Source: Treponema sp. (GTDB lineage: Bacteria; Spirochaetota; Spirochaetia; Treponematales; Treponemataceae). Taken from it: a DNA stretch of 64,000 bases. Below are positions 25,269 to 33,872 of this stretch, piece by piece. The translations under genes were made by a program, and so were the position numbers. Positions within the stretch are counted from its first letter, which is position 1. Each line of letters begins with the position of its first letter. The DNA lies in NCBI GenBank assembly GCA_017629095.1, contig JAGBXW010000072.1, forward strand, positions 19,405-83,404, in the 5' to 3' direction. The notes under the pieces were generated by a model. It ran no database searches, was not told the DNA's origin, and worked only from the letters and a program-made list of their open reading frames with translations.

Positions 25269-27356
25269 ATGGATTATTCCACACAACAGTTGAGAAATAT
25301 TTCTATTGCCGGTCACGGTCAGACAGGAAAGACCACCCTTTTTGAGCATTTGCTTTTTGTTGGTGGAGTTCTTCCTAAGGCTGAAGCCGTAGCATCCGGT
25401 AAAACTGTCAGCGACAACTCACCAGAGGAAATCCAGAGAAAGATATCTGTTTATTCTTCCTTGGCTCACATTGCCTGGAAAGACAGCCTTATAAATATGT
25501 GGGACACTCCCGGTTCCTCCGACTTTTCTGGAGAGGTGATTTCTGCTTTCCGTTCCAGCGAGCTTGCCTTGATGGTGGTAGATTCCCGCTCAGGTGCCCA
25601 GATTGAAACCATCAAGCTGTGGCGTGACCTAGACCGCAGAAACAAGCCCCGTATCGCCTTCTTGAACCATTGTGAGGATGACCGCTGTGACTATGACGGC
25701 TCCGTTCAGGATATTCGTAAGAAATTCAGTGTAGAGGTTTGTCCTGTAACTATTCCCATGGGAACAGGTGCTGATTTTAAGGGTGTTATGGACGTGCTTC
25801 ACGGTAAGGCCTACCTTGTAGCTGGGGATGGAGCTGTAGAAAAGGCTTCTGAAATTCCTGCTGAGTACAAGGACGAATACGAGGATGCCTTGGGCGTGCT
25901 GGCTGGTGCTGCTGCCGAAGGTGACGATGACCTTTTGGTTAAGTTCATTGACGAAGGTGAGCTGACTCAGGAGGAAATCATCACTGGTTTGAAGATTGCA
26001 GTAGCCAACAACCGTATCGTTCCATCCTTTGCTGGAAATCCTGAGCAGAACTGTGGTCTTGTTCCTTTGCTGGACTTTATTGCAGACATTGCTCCTGACC
26101 CATCCCATGCTATTGAAACATCCATTTCTCCTGTGGAAGAAAAGATGGCCGTTAAGTTTGATAGCAATGAGCCTACTTCCGTTTTGTGTGTTAAGACTGC
26201 CAGCGATCAGTTCTCTGGTAAACTTTCTTACCTGAAGGTTGTTACTGGAAAGCTTGCTGCTGACTCCGAGCTCTTTAACCTTTCAGAAAAGAAAAAGGAA
26301 AAAATCGGTAAGTTGTACCGCTGTGTTGGAAAGAAGCTAGAAGAAATTAAGGTGGCTCAAGCTGGTGATTTGTGTATCGCTGCCAAGCTTGCTGTTACAA
26401 AAACAAGTGAAACCTTGTCTGCAAACCAAGATTCTCTGCCTTTGGTAAAGCTCCGTTTGCCAGAGCCGGTATATTCCATGGCTGTATCTGCCAAGGAAAA
26501 GCGGGATGATGATAAGCTTTCTACCCAGTTGCTGAAGGCTGCAGAAGAAGACCGCACTATTACCTTCGCTTACAACCCAGAGACAAAGCAGAACGTTGTT
26601 TCTGGTATGGGTGAGTTGCAGATTGGCATTATCCTAGACAAGATTCGTTCTCAGTCAAAGATTGAAATTGAAACCTCTTTGCCCCGTATCGCCTATCGCG
26701 AAACAATCCAGCGAAAGGCCCAGGCTGAATATACTCACAAGAAGCAGTCTGGTGGTCACGGTCAGTATGCACGTGTTGTTCTTTCTGTGGAAGCTATGGA
26801 GCGTGGCATGGAATACGGCTTTACCAATGCAGTTGTTGGTGGAGCTATTTCCAAGGGCTACATTCCTGGTGTAGAAAAAGGTGTTCGTGAGGCAATGGAA
26901 CATGGTGTTCTTGCTGGCTACCCTGTAGTTGATGTGGCCATCACTGTTCTGGACGGTAAGGAGCATCCTGTTGACTCCTCCGAAATGGCCTTTAAGATTG
27001 CTGCTCGCAATGCCTTTAAGGATGCTATGCGTTCTGCGGGGCCTGTATTGCTGGAGCCTGTAATGAACATTACCGTGTGGGTTGAATCCAAGTACTTGGG
27101 CGATATCATGTCAGACCTTTCTGGAAAGCGTGGTCGAGTGCTGGGACAGAACACCTTGGCTGGCGATATTGACGAGATTCGTGCCCTAGTTCCCCAGTCT
27201 GAGCTTTTGAAGTACGCCATTGATCTGCGTTCCTTGACAAGTGGTACTGGTAGCTTTGAAACCTCCTTCAGCCACTATGACCCAATTTCTGGTAAGCTGG
27301 CAGATGAAGTTATTGCTGCCGCCAAGGAATTCATCCAGGTTGCTGCAGAGGATTAA
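25269..27356 (+). CDS. EF-G-like translation GTPase (spirochaete paralogue)
   Basis: A 695-residue protein with EF-G domain order: G domain, beta barrel, and domains III-V (HKKQSGGHGQYARV in domain IV; GKRGRVLGQ in domain V). The P-loop is GHGQTGKT (16-23) and G3 is DTPG (79-82). At G4 the canonical NKxD is replaced by NHCED (133-137), so guanine recognition may be altered. This fits the second EF-G known in spirochaetes and some other lineages (spdEFG types), not the main FusA. It is monocistronic, with a clear promoter and terminator. Confidence 0.85.
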   Translation: MDYSTQQLRNISIAGHGQTGKTTLFEHLLFVGGVLPKAEAVASGKTVSDNSPEEIQRKISVYSSLAHIAWKDSLINMWDTPGSSDFSGEVISAFRSSELALMVVDSRSGAQIETIKLWRDLDRRNKPRIAFLNHCEDDRCDYDGSVQDIRKKFSVEVCPVTIPMGTGADFKGVMDVLHGKAYLVAGDGAVEKASEIPAEYKDEYEDALGVLAGAAAEGDDDLLVKFIDEGELTQEEIITGLKIAVANNRIVPSFAGNPEQNCGLVPLLDFIADIAPDPSHAIETSISPVEEKMAVKFDSNEPTSVLCVKTASDQFSGKLSYLKVVTGKLAADSELFNLSEKKKEKIGKLYRCVGKKLEEIKVAQAGDLCIAAKLAVTKTSETLSANQDSLPLVKLRLPEPVYSMAVSAKEKRDDDKLSTQLLKAAEEDRTITFAYNPETKQNVVSGMGELQIGIILDKIRSQSKIEIETSLPRIAYRETIQRKAQAEYTHKKQSGGHGQYARVVLSVEAMERGMEYGFTNAVVGGAISKGYIPGVEKGVREAMEHGVLAGYPVVDVAITVLDGKEHPVDSSEMAFKIAARNAFKDAMRSAGPVLLEPVMNITVWVESKYLGDIMSDLSGKRGRVLGQNTLAGDIDEIRALVPQSELLKYAIDLRSLTSGTGSFETSFSHYDPISGKLADEVIAAAKEFIQVAAED

Positions 27357-27451
27357 GCTGTGGGACAGTTGTAGAACAGGAAGCTCCCCTATGGATTTGT
27401 CTGGACGAGGAGATTTTCAGATTGCATTGTAGCTGGATTCAATAGATGGTG

Positions 27452-27485
27452 CTAGGGAGAGGCAGTTGCTTCTCCCTAGTTTTTA
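27452..27485 (+). terminator. Rho-independent terminator of the EF-G-like gene
   Basis: CTAGGGAGA (27452-27460) pairs with TCTCCCTAG (27471-27479), followed by TTTTTATTTT. Confidence 0.85.
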
Positions 27486-28454
27486 TTTTCTAGCTATATT
27501 TGCTAAAAACTCTTCTTCTGGAATCCGTGCCGTGGTAACAGCTCGGTGAATGGCTTCTGCCAAAACTTGGGCTGCCAAGGTTCCTGCCATGTTCAAATCG
27601 GCGGGATGGCTTCCCACAGAGGCGGCATATACAGCATCTCCGTCAGCTAGGGTTCCCACTGGATTGATGCAGCGAGGATAGGCATTGGTGGCCATAGCTG
27701 CCAACTTAGTTAGTTAGGTCTTAGAAAAGTTGCCATTTGTGATGATGGCTGCAATGGTGGTATTGTTTCTGGTGAACATGTCTTGTGGCTTTGCAATGGA
27801 GTATAGAATATCTTGGATATTTGCCCAGCCAGAACGATCTTCGCTGGTTACGCCGCCGATTTTTTCTCCAGTAGTGTGATGGAATACATCTCCGAGGGCA
27901 TTTACTACCACAACGGCGGCCATTTGTAAGCCTGCTACTTCCACCCCATAGATACCAACACCTGCCTTTGTGGCTCGGTGCATGCCTGCAATCTTTCCGA
28001 TGGTAGCTCCAGTTCCCCCTCCATAATTGCCCTCAGGATGCTGGTTGCAGTCTAGTGCATGGACACAGGCCTTGTATCCCAGCTCCTTGTCTGGACGAAT
28101 GGTACTGCTACCGTAGCCCAAGTCGTAGATGCAGCTTTGACACACGATGGGAACTAAGGCAAAGCCGGTGTTATACCCCATCCCTCGTTGCTCCAAGCAG
28201 GCCATTACTCCGTCAGAGGCAGCCAGTCCAAAGGCTGATCCTCCGGACAAGACAATGGCATTGACAGGGATATCGTTGGTAAGGGGAGAAATTACTGGCG
28301 TTTCCCGAGAGGCTGGTCCTCCACCGCTAATGTCCACTCCGGCCCGAGCACCTTGGGGAAAGACCAATACCGTCACACCTGTTTTCGCCTCTAGTTCTTC
28401 TGCGTGGCCAATATTCACACCTGGGATATCTTGTAGTTGAATTTCTTTTATCAT
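27483..28454 (-). pseudogene. S58-family (DmpA-like) peptidase interrupted by an ochre codon
   Basis: S58 enzymes are self-cleaving N-terminal nucleophile aminopeptidases. The family pattern is clear: VNIGHAEE at the start, VDISGGGPASRET, LSGGSAFGLAASDGVM, GGGTGATIGKI, and the nucleophile region NTTIAAIITNG (about 231-241). Codon 247 (27714-27716) is TAA; the same frame continues LTKLAAMATNAYPRCINPVGT to 27483. CAA (Gln) at that codon would give KTQLTKLAAMA, which fits the family, so a C-to-T change is the likely cause. The catalytic beta chain would be truncated. The downstream part could start at TTG 27704 but would be inactive alone. It is followed by coaX upstream on the same strand. Confidence 0.85.
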
Positions 28455-28491
28455 CCTAATCCTTCTTGTTTTGTGGTAGCAGCTCGGCAGA

Positions 28492-29262
28492 TTAACGGTT
28501 CATTTTCAGGGTACAGAGCAAGCCGTCAAAGATAAGGCTGGGAATCACCTCGTTAAAGATGCCTTCTCCGTTAAACAGGTGGGAAAATCCTCCTGTTCCC
28601 AGCACCATGGGCTTTCTTCCAGAAAAAATTTCTCGGGTGTAGGCTGAAATCAACTCCTTGATACCTCCCAATGCACCATAGTACAAGCCTGACTGGATTG
28701 CTTCTGCGGTATTTGTTCCACAGGCCTTTTGTGGAACCCCAATTTCAACATTGGGCAGCTGAGCTGTTTTCTGGGCTAGGGCTTGCATGGACATGTTGAC
28801 ACCGGGCAAAATAGCTCCACCTAGGTACTCCCGTTTCGAAGTCAAGATATCCACGGTGGTGGCAGTGCCCATGTCCACGATGATGATGTTGGCATTGGGA
28901 TAATAGGCTTGAGCACCAATGGCAGCGGCGATTCTGTCGGCACCAATTTCCTTGGGGTTGGAATATTTCAGTTGCAGTCCTGTTTTAACTCCCGGCTTAA
29001 TAAGCAGGGGCTCCTTGTCAAAATACTTGATGCAGGCACTGGTAAGGGGGTAGTTCAGGGAGGGGACAACGCTGCAACAAACAATATCACTTACCTGTTT
29101 GGGATCAAATCCATTTTCCCGGAACACTGCCCGCATAAAGATTCCTAACTCATCACTGCTGGTATAATGGTTTGTAGTATGACGAAACTGGAGAATCAAC
29201 TCATCATCTAAAAACACACCTCCTGAAATTTGGGTGTTTCCAATATCAAGGGTCAAAATCAT
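28492..29262 (-). CDS. coaX: Type III pantothenate kinase
   Basis: Phosphorylates pantothenate in the first step of coenzyme A synthesis; this type is not feedback-inhibited by CoA. The ASKHA fold begins LTLDIGNTQISGG, with the catalytic Asp4 region. GADRIAAAIGA and IIVDMGTATTVD are the other phosphate and substrate motifs, followed by GGAILPG. The length of 256 residues is typical. It is next to separate coaB and coaC genes on the same strand, so three CoA steps are together. Confidence 0.95.
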   Translation of the reverse strand: MILTLDIGNTQISGGVFLDDELILQFRHTTNHYTSSDELGIFMRAVFRENGFDPKQVSDIVCCSVVPSLNYPLTSACIKYFDKEPLLIKPGVKTGLQLKYSNPKEIGADRIAAAIGAQAYYPNANIIIVDMGTATTVDILTSKREYLGGAILPGVNMSMQALAQKTAQLPNVEIGVPQKACGTNTAEAIQSGLYYGALGGIKELISAYTREIFSGRKPMVLGTGGFSHLFNGEGIFNEVIPSLIFDGLLCTLKMNR

Positions 29263-29286
29263 TTCTTCCTCCTTAGTACGATTTTT

Positions 29287-29970
29287 CTATTTAGTTTGAG
29301 TAGCTATTTTATAGAGTATCTTTGCCATTTCTTCTTCGGTTTCTCCTCGGTCAAAGGCCACTACTTGATTGTCCTGCAATATATTCACTGCAAAGGGATG
29401 GCTTTCTGAGGTGATGTTGAGTATATCGTTGGCAACCACAAAGTCGGCAGCTCCTCTGGCAAGAATTGCATGGCAGGCAGCCAAAACCTTTTCTGGCTCG
29501 GCACCACTGGTTAACTTAAAGCAGATAACGGTGGGATCCTGGTGACCTCCGTCCCGTGACCAGCCCTTTATTCTGTCTGCAAGTTTTGGAGCTGCCTTAA
29601 ATTTGATTACCATAGATGAACCGGATGGAATCTTTCCCTCTGGACCAGCTGCCACTTCCACTCCATCCATAATCACTGTTTCGGGAATAAAGTCGCTTAC
29701 CGCTGCAGCATGAATGACAAGGTGATATTCCTTTGCGGTAAGTTCTTCTTCCAGTAGGCGACCTAAATCGACTCCGCTTACAAAGGTACGGATGGTGCAT
29801 TTCCCCTGGGGCTTAATGGCAGTGGCGGCAGTCAGTGCGGTAACTTGGCAGCCTTGAGCAGAAAAATAATCTGCGATGATGGCAGAGGTTCTGCCTGTGG
29901 AGGTATTGGTGACGCAGCGAACATTGTCTATGGCCTCCCTACAGCCACCTCCAGTAATGAGTATGTTCAT
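29287..29970 (-). CDS. coaB: Phosphopantothenate-cysteine ligase (CoaB, stand-alone)
   Basis: Joins cysteine to 4'-phosphopantothenate after nucleotide activation. The N-terminus NILITGGGCREAIDNVRCVTN matches the Rossmann start of the CoaB half of bifunctional CoaBC. HAAAVSDF and CFKLTSG are the other family motifs. At 227 residues it covers only the ligase domain, with the decarboxylase encoded by the next gene upstream. The gap between the two is 18 bases, so they are co-transcribed. Confidence 0.9.
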   Translation of the reverse strand: MNILITGGGCREAIDNVRCVTNTSTGRTSAIIADYFSAQGCQVTALTAATAIKPQGKCTIRTFVSGVDLGRLLEEELTAKEYHLVIHAAAVSDFIPETVIMDGVEVAAGPEGKIPSGSSMVIKFKAAPKLADRIKGWSRDGGHQDPTVICFKLTSGAEPEKVLAACHAILARGAADFVVANDILNITSESHPFAVNILQDNQVVAFDRGETEEEMAKILYKIATQTK

Positions 29971-29988
29971 AGTTCTTCCTTTTTTCTC

Positions 29989-30549
29989 TTAGTTGGAGAT
30001 ATTGTGATTGTCATGGAGAATATTCTGGATGTATTCCAGAGCTTTTTCTGGAGCAAGCAGTTTTCCCTTGCCCACCTCGCCACAGGCCAGTAAGCCTTCT
30101 TCTGTGGGAAGGATGTGGGTTCCCCAAGATTCCAGCTTGGCCAAAGCTTCCTGCACTGCGGGGTGATTATACATTTGGGTGTTCATGGCAGGAGCCACAA
30201 GGAGGGGCTTGTTGTAGTTGTTGGCAAGGCAGAGTGCTCCGAACAAGTCGTCACTGAGTCCCGCAGCTAGCCTACAGATGCAGTTGGCAGAAGCGGGGTA
30301 GGCGATAATCAAGTCGGCCCATCGTTGGCTCAAGGTGATGTGGTGCATGGGATCTTCGCTTTTGTCAAAAATGTCAGTCAGTAAGGGCTTGCCAGTAAGT
30401 CCTTCCAAAGATGCCCGTTGAATGAATTGGAGTGCCCCCTTTGAAGCGGTGGCTTGCACTTCAAATCCTTCTTTTGTAAGAAGGCTAATGAGGGAACAAG
30501 ATTTGAAACAGGCAATGGAGCCTGTAACATGAATCAGAATACGTTTCAT
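29989..30549 (-). CDS. coaC: Phosphopantothenoylcysteine decarboxylase (CoaC, stand-alone)
   Basis: An FMN-dependent decarboxylase giving 4'-phosphopantetheine. The start is ATG 30549 (MKRILIHVTGSIACFK), removing seven residues. The core has YPASANCICRLAAG, the substrate-clamp motif PAMNTQMY and the flap ACGEVGKGKL with the catalytic Cys. The 186-residue length is that of a single CoaC domain. It is the first gene of the coaC-coaB-coaX-S58 run on the minus strand. Confidence 0.92.
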   Translation of the reverse strand: MKRILIHVTGSIACFKSCSLISLLTKEGFEVQATASKGALQFIQRASLEGLTGKPLLTDIFDKSEDPMHHITLSQRWADLIIAYPASANCICRLAAGLSDDLFGALCLANNYNKPLLVAPAMNTQMYNHPAVQEALAKLESWGTHILPTEEGLLACGEVGKGKLLAPEKALEYIQNILHDNHNISN

Positions 30550-30648
30550 AGTACCTGTCCTTTGGATCAAGTCTAAGAAACCCCGTGAAACTCAGCAGAA
30601 TTCCACGAGGATTCAGATTAGTTGAGAGAAAGAATCGTTGAATACAAC

Positions 30649-31557
30649 TTATTTTTCCCACAAGATTTCAGGATAGTAGCCTTCCTGAATTTTCTTTGCA
30701 ATTTCCACCTTTACCGTGGCCCTATCTTCGGGATAGGTCATACCGAACCAGCTTTCAGGTGAGGTATACACCTTAATTTTACCTTGGTTGTGGGCAACGA
30801 TATTACTTGCTGCTTCTGGCAAAAGGGCTTCTGTTTTTTCGCTTGTCAGATTGTTTGCAATAAAATCATCCCAATACAGGTGAAACTCTTCAAAGGCCTT
30901 GGGAGAGAAGCCAAAGAAATTCATGGAAACCCATTCCTTTCCGGTCAACTCAATCTTTTGGCCATCCAAGAGACTGATGATTTTATCACCTTCGTATCCA
31001 ATCTTTGTATTTTCCTTCATGGAAACAAGATAATTGTCTTTAACAGTACAAATTGCTCTGGAAACCGTTCCTGAGCGGCTCATGGTATTTCCCAAAATAA
31101 AGCCTACCATGGCATGTTCTGTACCATCTACTGGCATGGCAGAAAGATGGGCTCCCAAGGTTTCAAAGGCGGAACGCCCATAGTAATCGTCAGCATTGAT
31201 GACGGCAAAGGGGTCTTTAATAGCTGCTTCTGCACAGAGTACCGCATGGATGGTGCCCCAAGGCTTGCTTCTGGCAGCAGCCTTTTCAAGTTGTTCTGCT
31301 GTCAGTCCGAATTCAGGAGTTTGGAATACATATTCTGCATCAAAGTTGCGAGCAACCCGATCAAAGAGTCGCTCTCTAAAATCCTTTTCAATGTCTTTGC
31401 GGATAATGTACACCACCTTACCAAAGCCATTTCTCATGGCATCATAGGTAGCAAAGTCTAGCAATGTTTCGTTGTGGAGTCCAACGGAATCAATCTGCTT
31501 GACTCCTCCATATCTGCTGCCCATTCCTGCAGCCAAAACCAATAATGTGGGTTTCAT
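30649..31557 (-). CDS. Sugar-phosphate nucleotidyltransferase-like protein
   Basis: A 302-residue GT-A-type nucleotidyltransferase. The nucleotide-binding loop is LAAGMGSRYGGVKQ (8-21), and INADDYYG provides the metal-binding Asp (about 118). The protein lacks the C-terminal beta-helix of GlmU-type enzymes. It most probably makes an NDP-sugar, but the sugar cannot be decided. It is isolated between the CoA genes and a secreted protein, so the context does not help. Confidence 0.75.
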   Translation of the reverse strand: MKPTLLVLAAGMGSRYGGVKQIDSVGLHNETLLDFATYDAMRNGFGKVVYIIRKDIEKDFRERLFDRVARNFDAEYVFQTPEFGLTAEQLEKAAARSKPWGTIHAVLCAEAAIKDPFAVINADDYYGRSAFETLGAHLSAMPVDGTEHAMVGFILGNTMSRSGTVSRAICTVKDNYLVSMKENTKIGYEGDKIISLLDGQKIELTGKEWVSMNFFGFSPKAFEEFHLYWDDFIANNLTSEKTEALLPEAASNIVAHNQGKIKVYTSPESWFGMTYPEDRATVKVEIAKKIQEGYYPEILWEK

Positions 31558-31647
31558 AGCAATATCTCCTGCATTTCAGCATATCATGGAAAATGGAATA
31601 TCTCAAGTAAAAGTTTTCTGGATAAAAATTGATATAATGATTTTTAT

Positions 31648-31693
31648 AAAAAAATCCCCAGAACAATCTCCATTAAGAAATTGTATCTGGGGT
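31648..31693 (-). terminator. Terminator of the secreted protein gene
   Basis: ATCCCCAGAACAAT (31654-31667) pairs with ATTGTATCTGGGGT (31680-31693). The A-run before it is the U-tract on the minus strand. Confidence 0.85.
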
Positions 31694-31726
31694 TTAATTC
31701 CAAAGATCTGGAAAAGTAGCTTTTTA

Positions 31727-32386
31727 TTAGTCAGCCTTCAAGTTTCCCTTGATGGTGAGGATTCCCTTCTTCAAAGAAGCAGTCAATTCTCCATCGTAGT
31801 CAACAGTAGCATCTTCAGCAGCTTCATCGTCTACCAAAGTAATCTTGCTCCAGTCCAAGTCAGCCATGTTAGCCTTGTCTCCACCAGCCTTCAAGAACTC
31901 GTCCTTGATCAAGAACTTTCCACCTACGTTCTCACCAACACCAGCGGCAATCTTGAAAGACTCATCTGTGTCAATCTTTCCCTTGTTGTCGGTTGTAACC
32001 TGATAAGCTGTTCCGCGGTGGATGAAACGGATAACCAACTGCTTGCCGTTAGCTGTTACAGTGAAAGCATCAGAAGTAGCTGTGTTCCAAGCAGAAACAG
32101 GATATAATACTAAAGCACGAAGACCAGCAGGAATTGCGTTCTTCTTTGTTGCGTCGTTGTCATAGCGTACAACATTGAATGCGGTTGTGGACTGGGCAAT
32201 TGAAGCACCTGTTGCTGCGTCAAATCCATCCTTTACGCTCTTTCCGTTAGCAGACCAATTGAAATGGTTCTTTGCATCTGCTGCTTCTGTGTTGAAGCGG
32301 AAGTCAATTGAAACCTTCTGGGCAACAGCCAAACCTGCTACTGCTACCAAAACCAATGCTGCGATGATAAACTTTGAGTTCTTCAT
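31727..32386 (-). CDS. Secreted or periplasmic protein of unknown function
   Basis: A 219-residue exported protein with a typical signal peptide cleaved after GLAVA (about 22); no lipobox Cys. The mature part is Ala/Asp/Lys-rich with regular beta strands (VSIDFRFNTEA, KQLVIRFIHRG, GILTIKGNLKAD), consistent with a small beta-sandwich or surface protein. A strong ribosome-binding site (TAAGGAGT) and its own terminator suggest good expression. No family was recognised. Confidence 0.75.
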   Translation of the reverse strand: MKNSKFIIAALVLVAVAGLAVAQKVSIDFRFNTEAADAKNHFNWSANGKSVKDGFDAATGASIAQSTTAFNVVRYDNDATKKNAIPAGLRALVLYPVSAWNTATSDAFTVTANGKQLVIRFIHRGTAYQVTTDNKGKIDTDESFKIAAGVGENVGGKFLIKDEFLKAGGDKANMADLDWSKITLVDDEAAEDATVDYDGELTASLKKGILTIKGNLKAD

Positions 32387-32470
32387 GTGTTTACTCCTTA
32401 AATGTATAGATATCTAATCTATAGTCTTTTATTGATACAAATATATACAGATATTCCTTTTTGGTCAAGG

Positions 32471-33175
32471 TTAGCAGGAGAGGCCAGCCTCAAGTGCTAT
32501 CTGTATCATATTTGTAAAGGTTGTCTGTCGCTCCTCTGCTGAAGTTGCTTCTCCAGTGGCAATGTGGTCTGAAACCGTCAGGATGGCCAAAGCCTTTCTG
32601 TCGAATTTTGCAGCCAGAGTATAAAGTTCTGCTGCTTCCATCTCTATTCCCAAGACACCGTACTTGGCCCAAAGTTTCCAGTTTTCGTTTTCATCATAGA
32701 AAAGGTCGCTGGAAGTAACTGGTCCCTGCAAGGTTGTAATGCCAGCCTTTTGGGCTGCTGTGTAGGCTGCCATCAAAAGTTCAAAGTTCGCGGTGGGAGC
32801 AAAGTGCAGGTTTCCGAATCGCTGTACTGGCAATGAAGAATCGGTACAGGCCGCTGTGGCCAGGATGGTGTCACGAATCTTGGTGGAGTGATGGATTGCA
32901 CCACAGGTTCCTACACGAATGGCCTTTTGTACACCGTAGAATTGAAACAGCTCATTTACGTAGATGGAAAGTGAGGGTTGTCCCATTCCCGTTCCCTGCA
33001 CAGAAACTCGTTTTCCCTTGTAGGTTCCAGTAAAACCATACATTCCCCGAACTTCATTGTAGCATTCAGGATTTTCTAAAAAATTTTCTGCAATGTATTT
33101 TGCACGTAAGGGATCACCAGGCAACAAGATGGTGTCGGCAATCTGGCCTTCCTTTGCATTGATGTGTGTACTCAT
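32471..33175 (-). CDS. deoD: Purine nucleoside phosphorylase, DeoD type
   Basis: Cleaves purine (deoxy)nucleosides with phosphate for salvage. The N-terminus has [15 protein letters not shown] (phosphate-binding Arg), followed by [16 protein letters not shown] and RVGTCGAI, the conserved core of the hexameric DeoD class. The substrate-binding EMEAAELY and the catalytic Asp in VSDHIATGE are near the C-terminus. The 234-residue length is standard. It is monocistronic. Confidence 0.96.
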   Translation of the reverse strand: MSTHINAKEGQIADTILLPGDPLRAKYIAENFLENPECYNEVRGMYGFTGTYKGKRVSVQGTGMGQPSLSIYVNELFQFYGVQKAIRVGTCGAIHHSTKIRDTILATAACTDSSLPVQRFGNLHFAPTANFELLMAAYTAAQKAGITTLQGPVTSSDLFYDENENWKLWAKYGVLGIEMEAAELYTLAAKFDRKALAILTVSDHIATGEATSAEERQTTFTNMIQIALEAGLSC

Positions 33176-33271
33176 ACATACCTCCGTAAACGAATGTGGG
33201 TTATTCCCTTTTTTCAGTATACCCTCAGAAATCTAAAAACACAAGGAAAACATCCCTTTCTTGCTTTGAGG

Positions 33272-33727
33272 TCACGGGGTACAGGTCTCTTGAATTCGTC
33301 TGAACAATTGAAAAACGGTGCTGTTGCCGTGGGGAAGCTCCCGCAGATACACAATGTCATCTGCTGGCTCCCATTCTTCCCACAAGAACTCAAGCCACAG
33401 GGCCTCTGCCGCTTTGAGAGGGCTTTCATCACTGTCGTAATCCCTTTGCACAAAGGCGTAGGTTCCAGCAGGAATATTTTTGAGGCTTCTTGTATCAATG
33501 CCTGCTGGAAGTACCGCATCCAAACTGCCGTCTGTATTGGAAGGAAGGCCATATCCACAGAAGTTTCCTTCACAAAGGTATTGATCTGCTGTAGGTTCCA
33601 GATTCTTTTTGTCCACTTGGGTGTGAAATTGTGTCATTCGCTCTCCAGTAAAGCCTTGAGGAACAGTAGTACTGGGGAGGTACAGCAAGTCTTTGAATAA
33701 CGAAAGTCGCCTGATATGGTAGTCCAT
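33272..33727 (-). CDS. Hypothetical protein, possibly GyrI-like
   Basis: A 151-residue soluble protein. ATG 33727 (MDYHIRRLSLFKDLL) is preferred to ATG 33784, which would add a lysine-rich leader encoded in an A/T tract. The C-terminal part (LKNIPAGTYAFVQRDYD, then WLEFLWEEWEPAD) resembles the effector-binding (GyrI-like) fold, where a beta strand with Ala-Gly-x-Tyr-Ala precedes a helix and a WL motif. This is a weak pattern match. It is divergent from the lipoprotein gene at 33873. Confidence 0.5.
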   Translation of the reverse strand: MDYHIRRLSLFKDLLYLPSTTVPQGFTGERMTQFHTQVDKKNLEPTADQYLCEGNFCGYGLPSNTDGSLDAVLPAGIDTRSLKNIPAGTYAFVQRDYDSDESPLKAAEALWLEFLWEEWEPADDIVYLRELPHGNSTVFQLFRRIQETCTP

Positions 33728-33872
33728 GGGAAAAGTATAGCGAATTTTAATTTTTTTTTGCAGTTTTTTTTTGAAAAAACGCATTTTTTTTAAAGTCCAA
33801 CTCTATAATAGTAAGTGGGGATAAGATTTTGGCCAAGATGTTCCTTCGTAAATACTGATCATGGAGGTTGTT

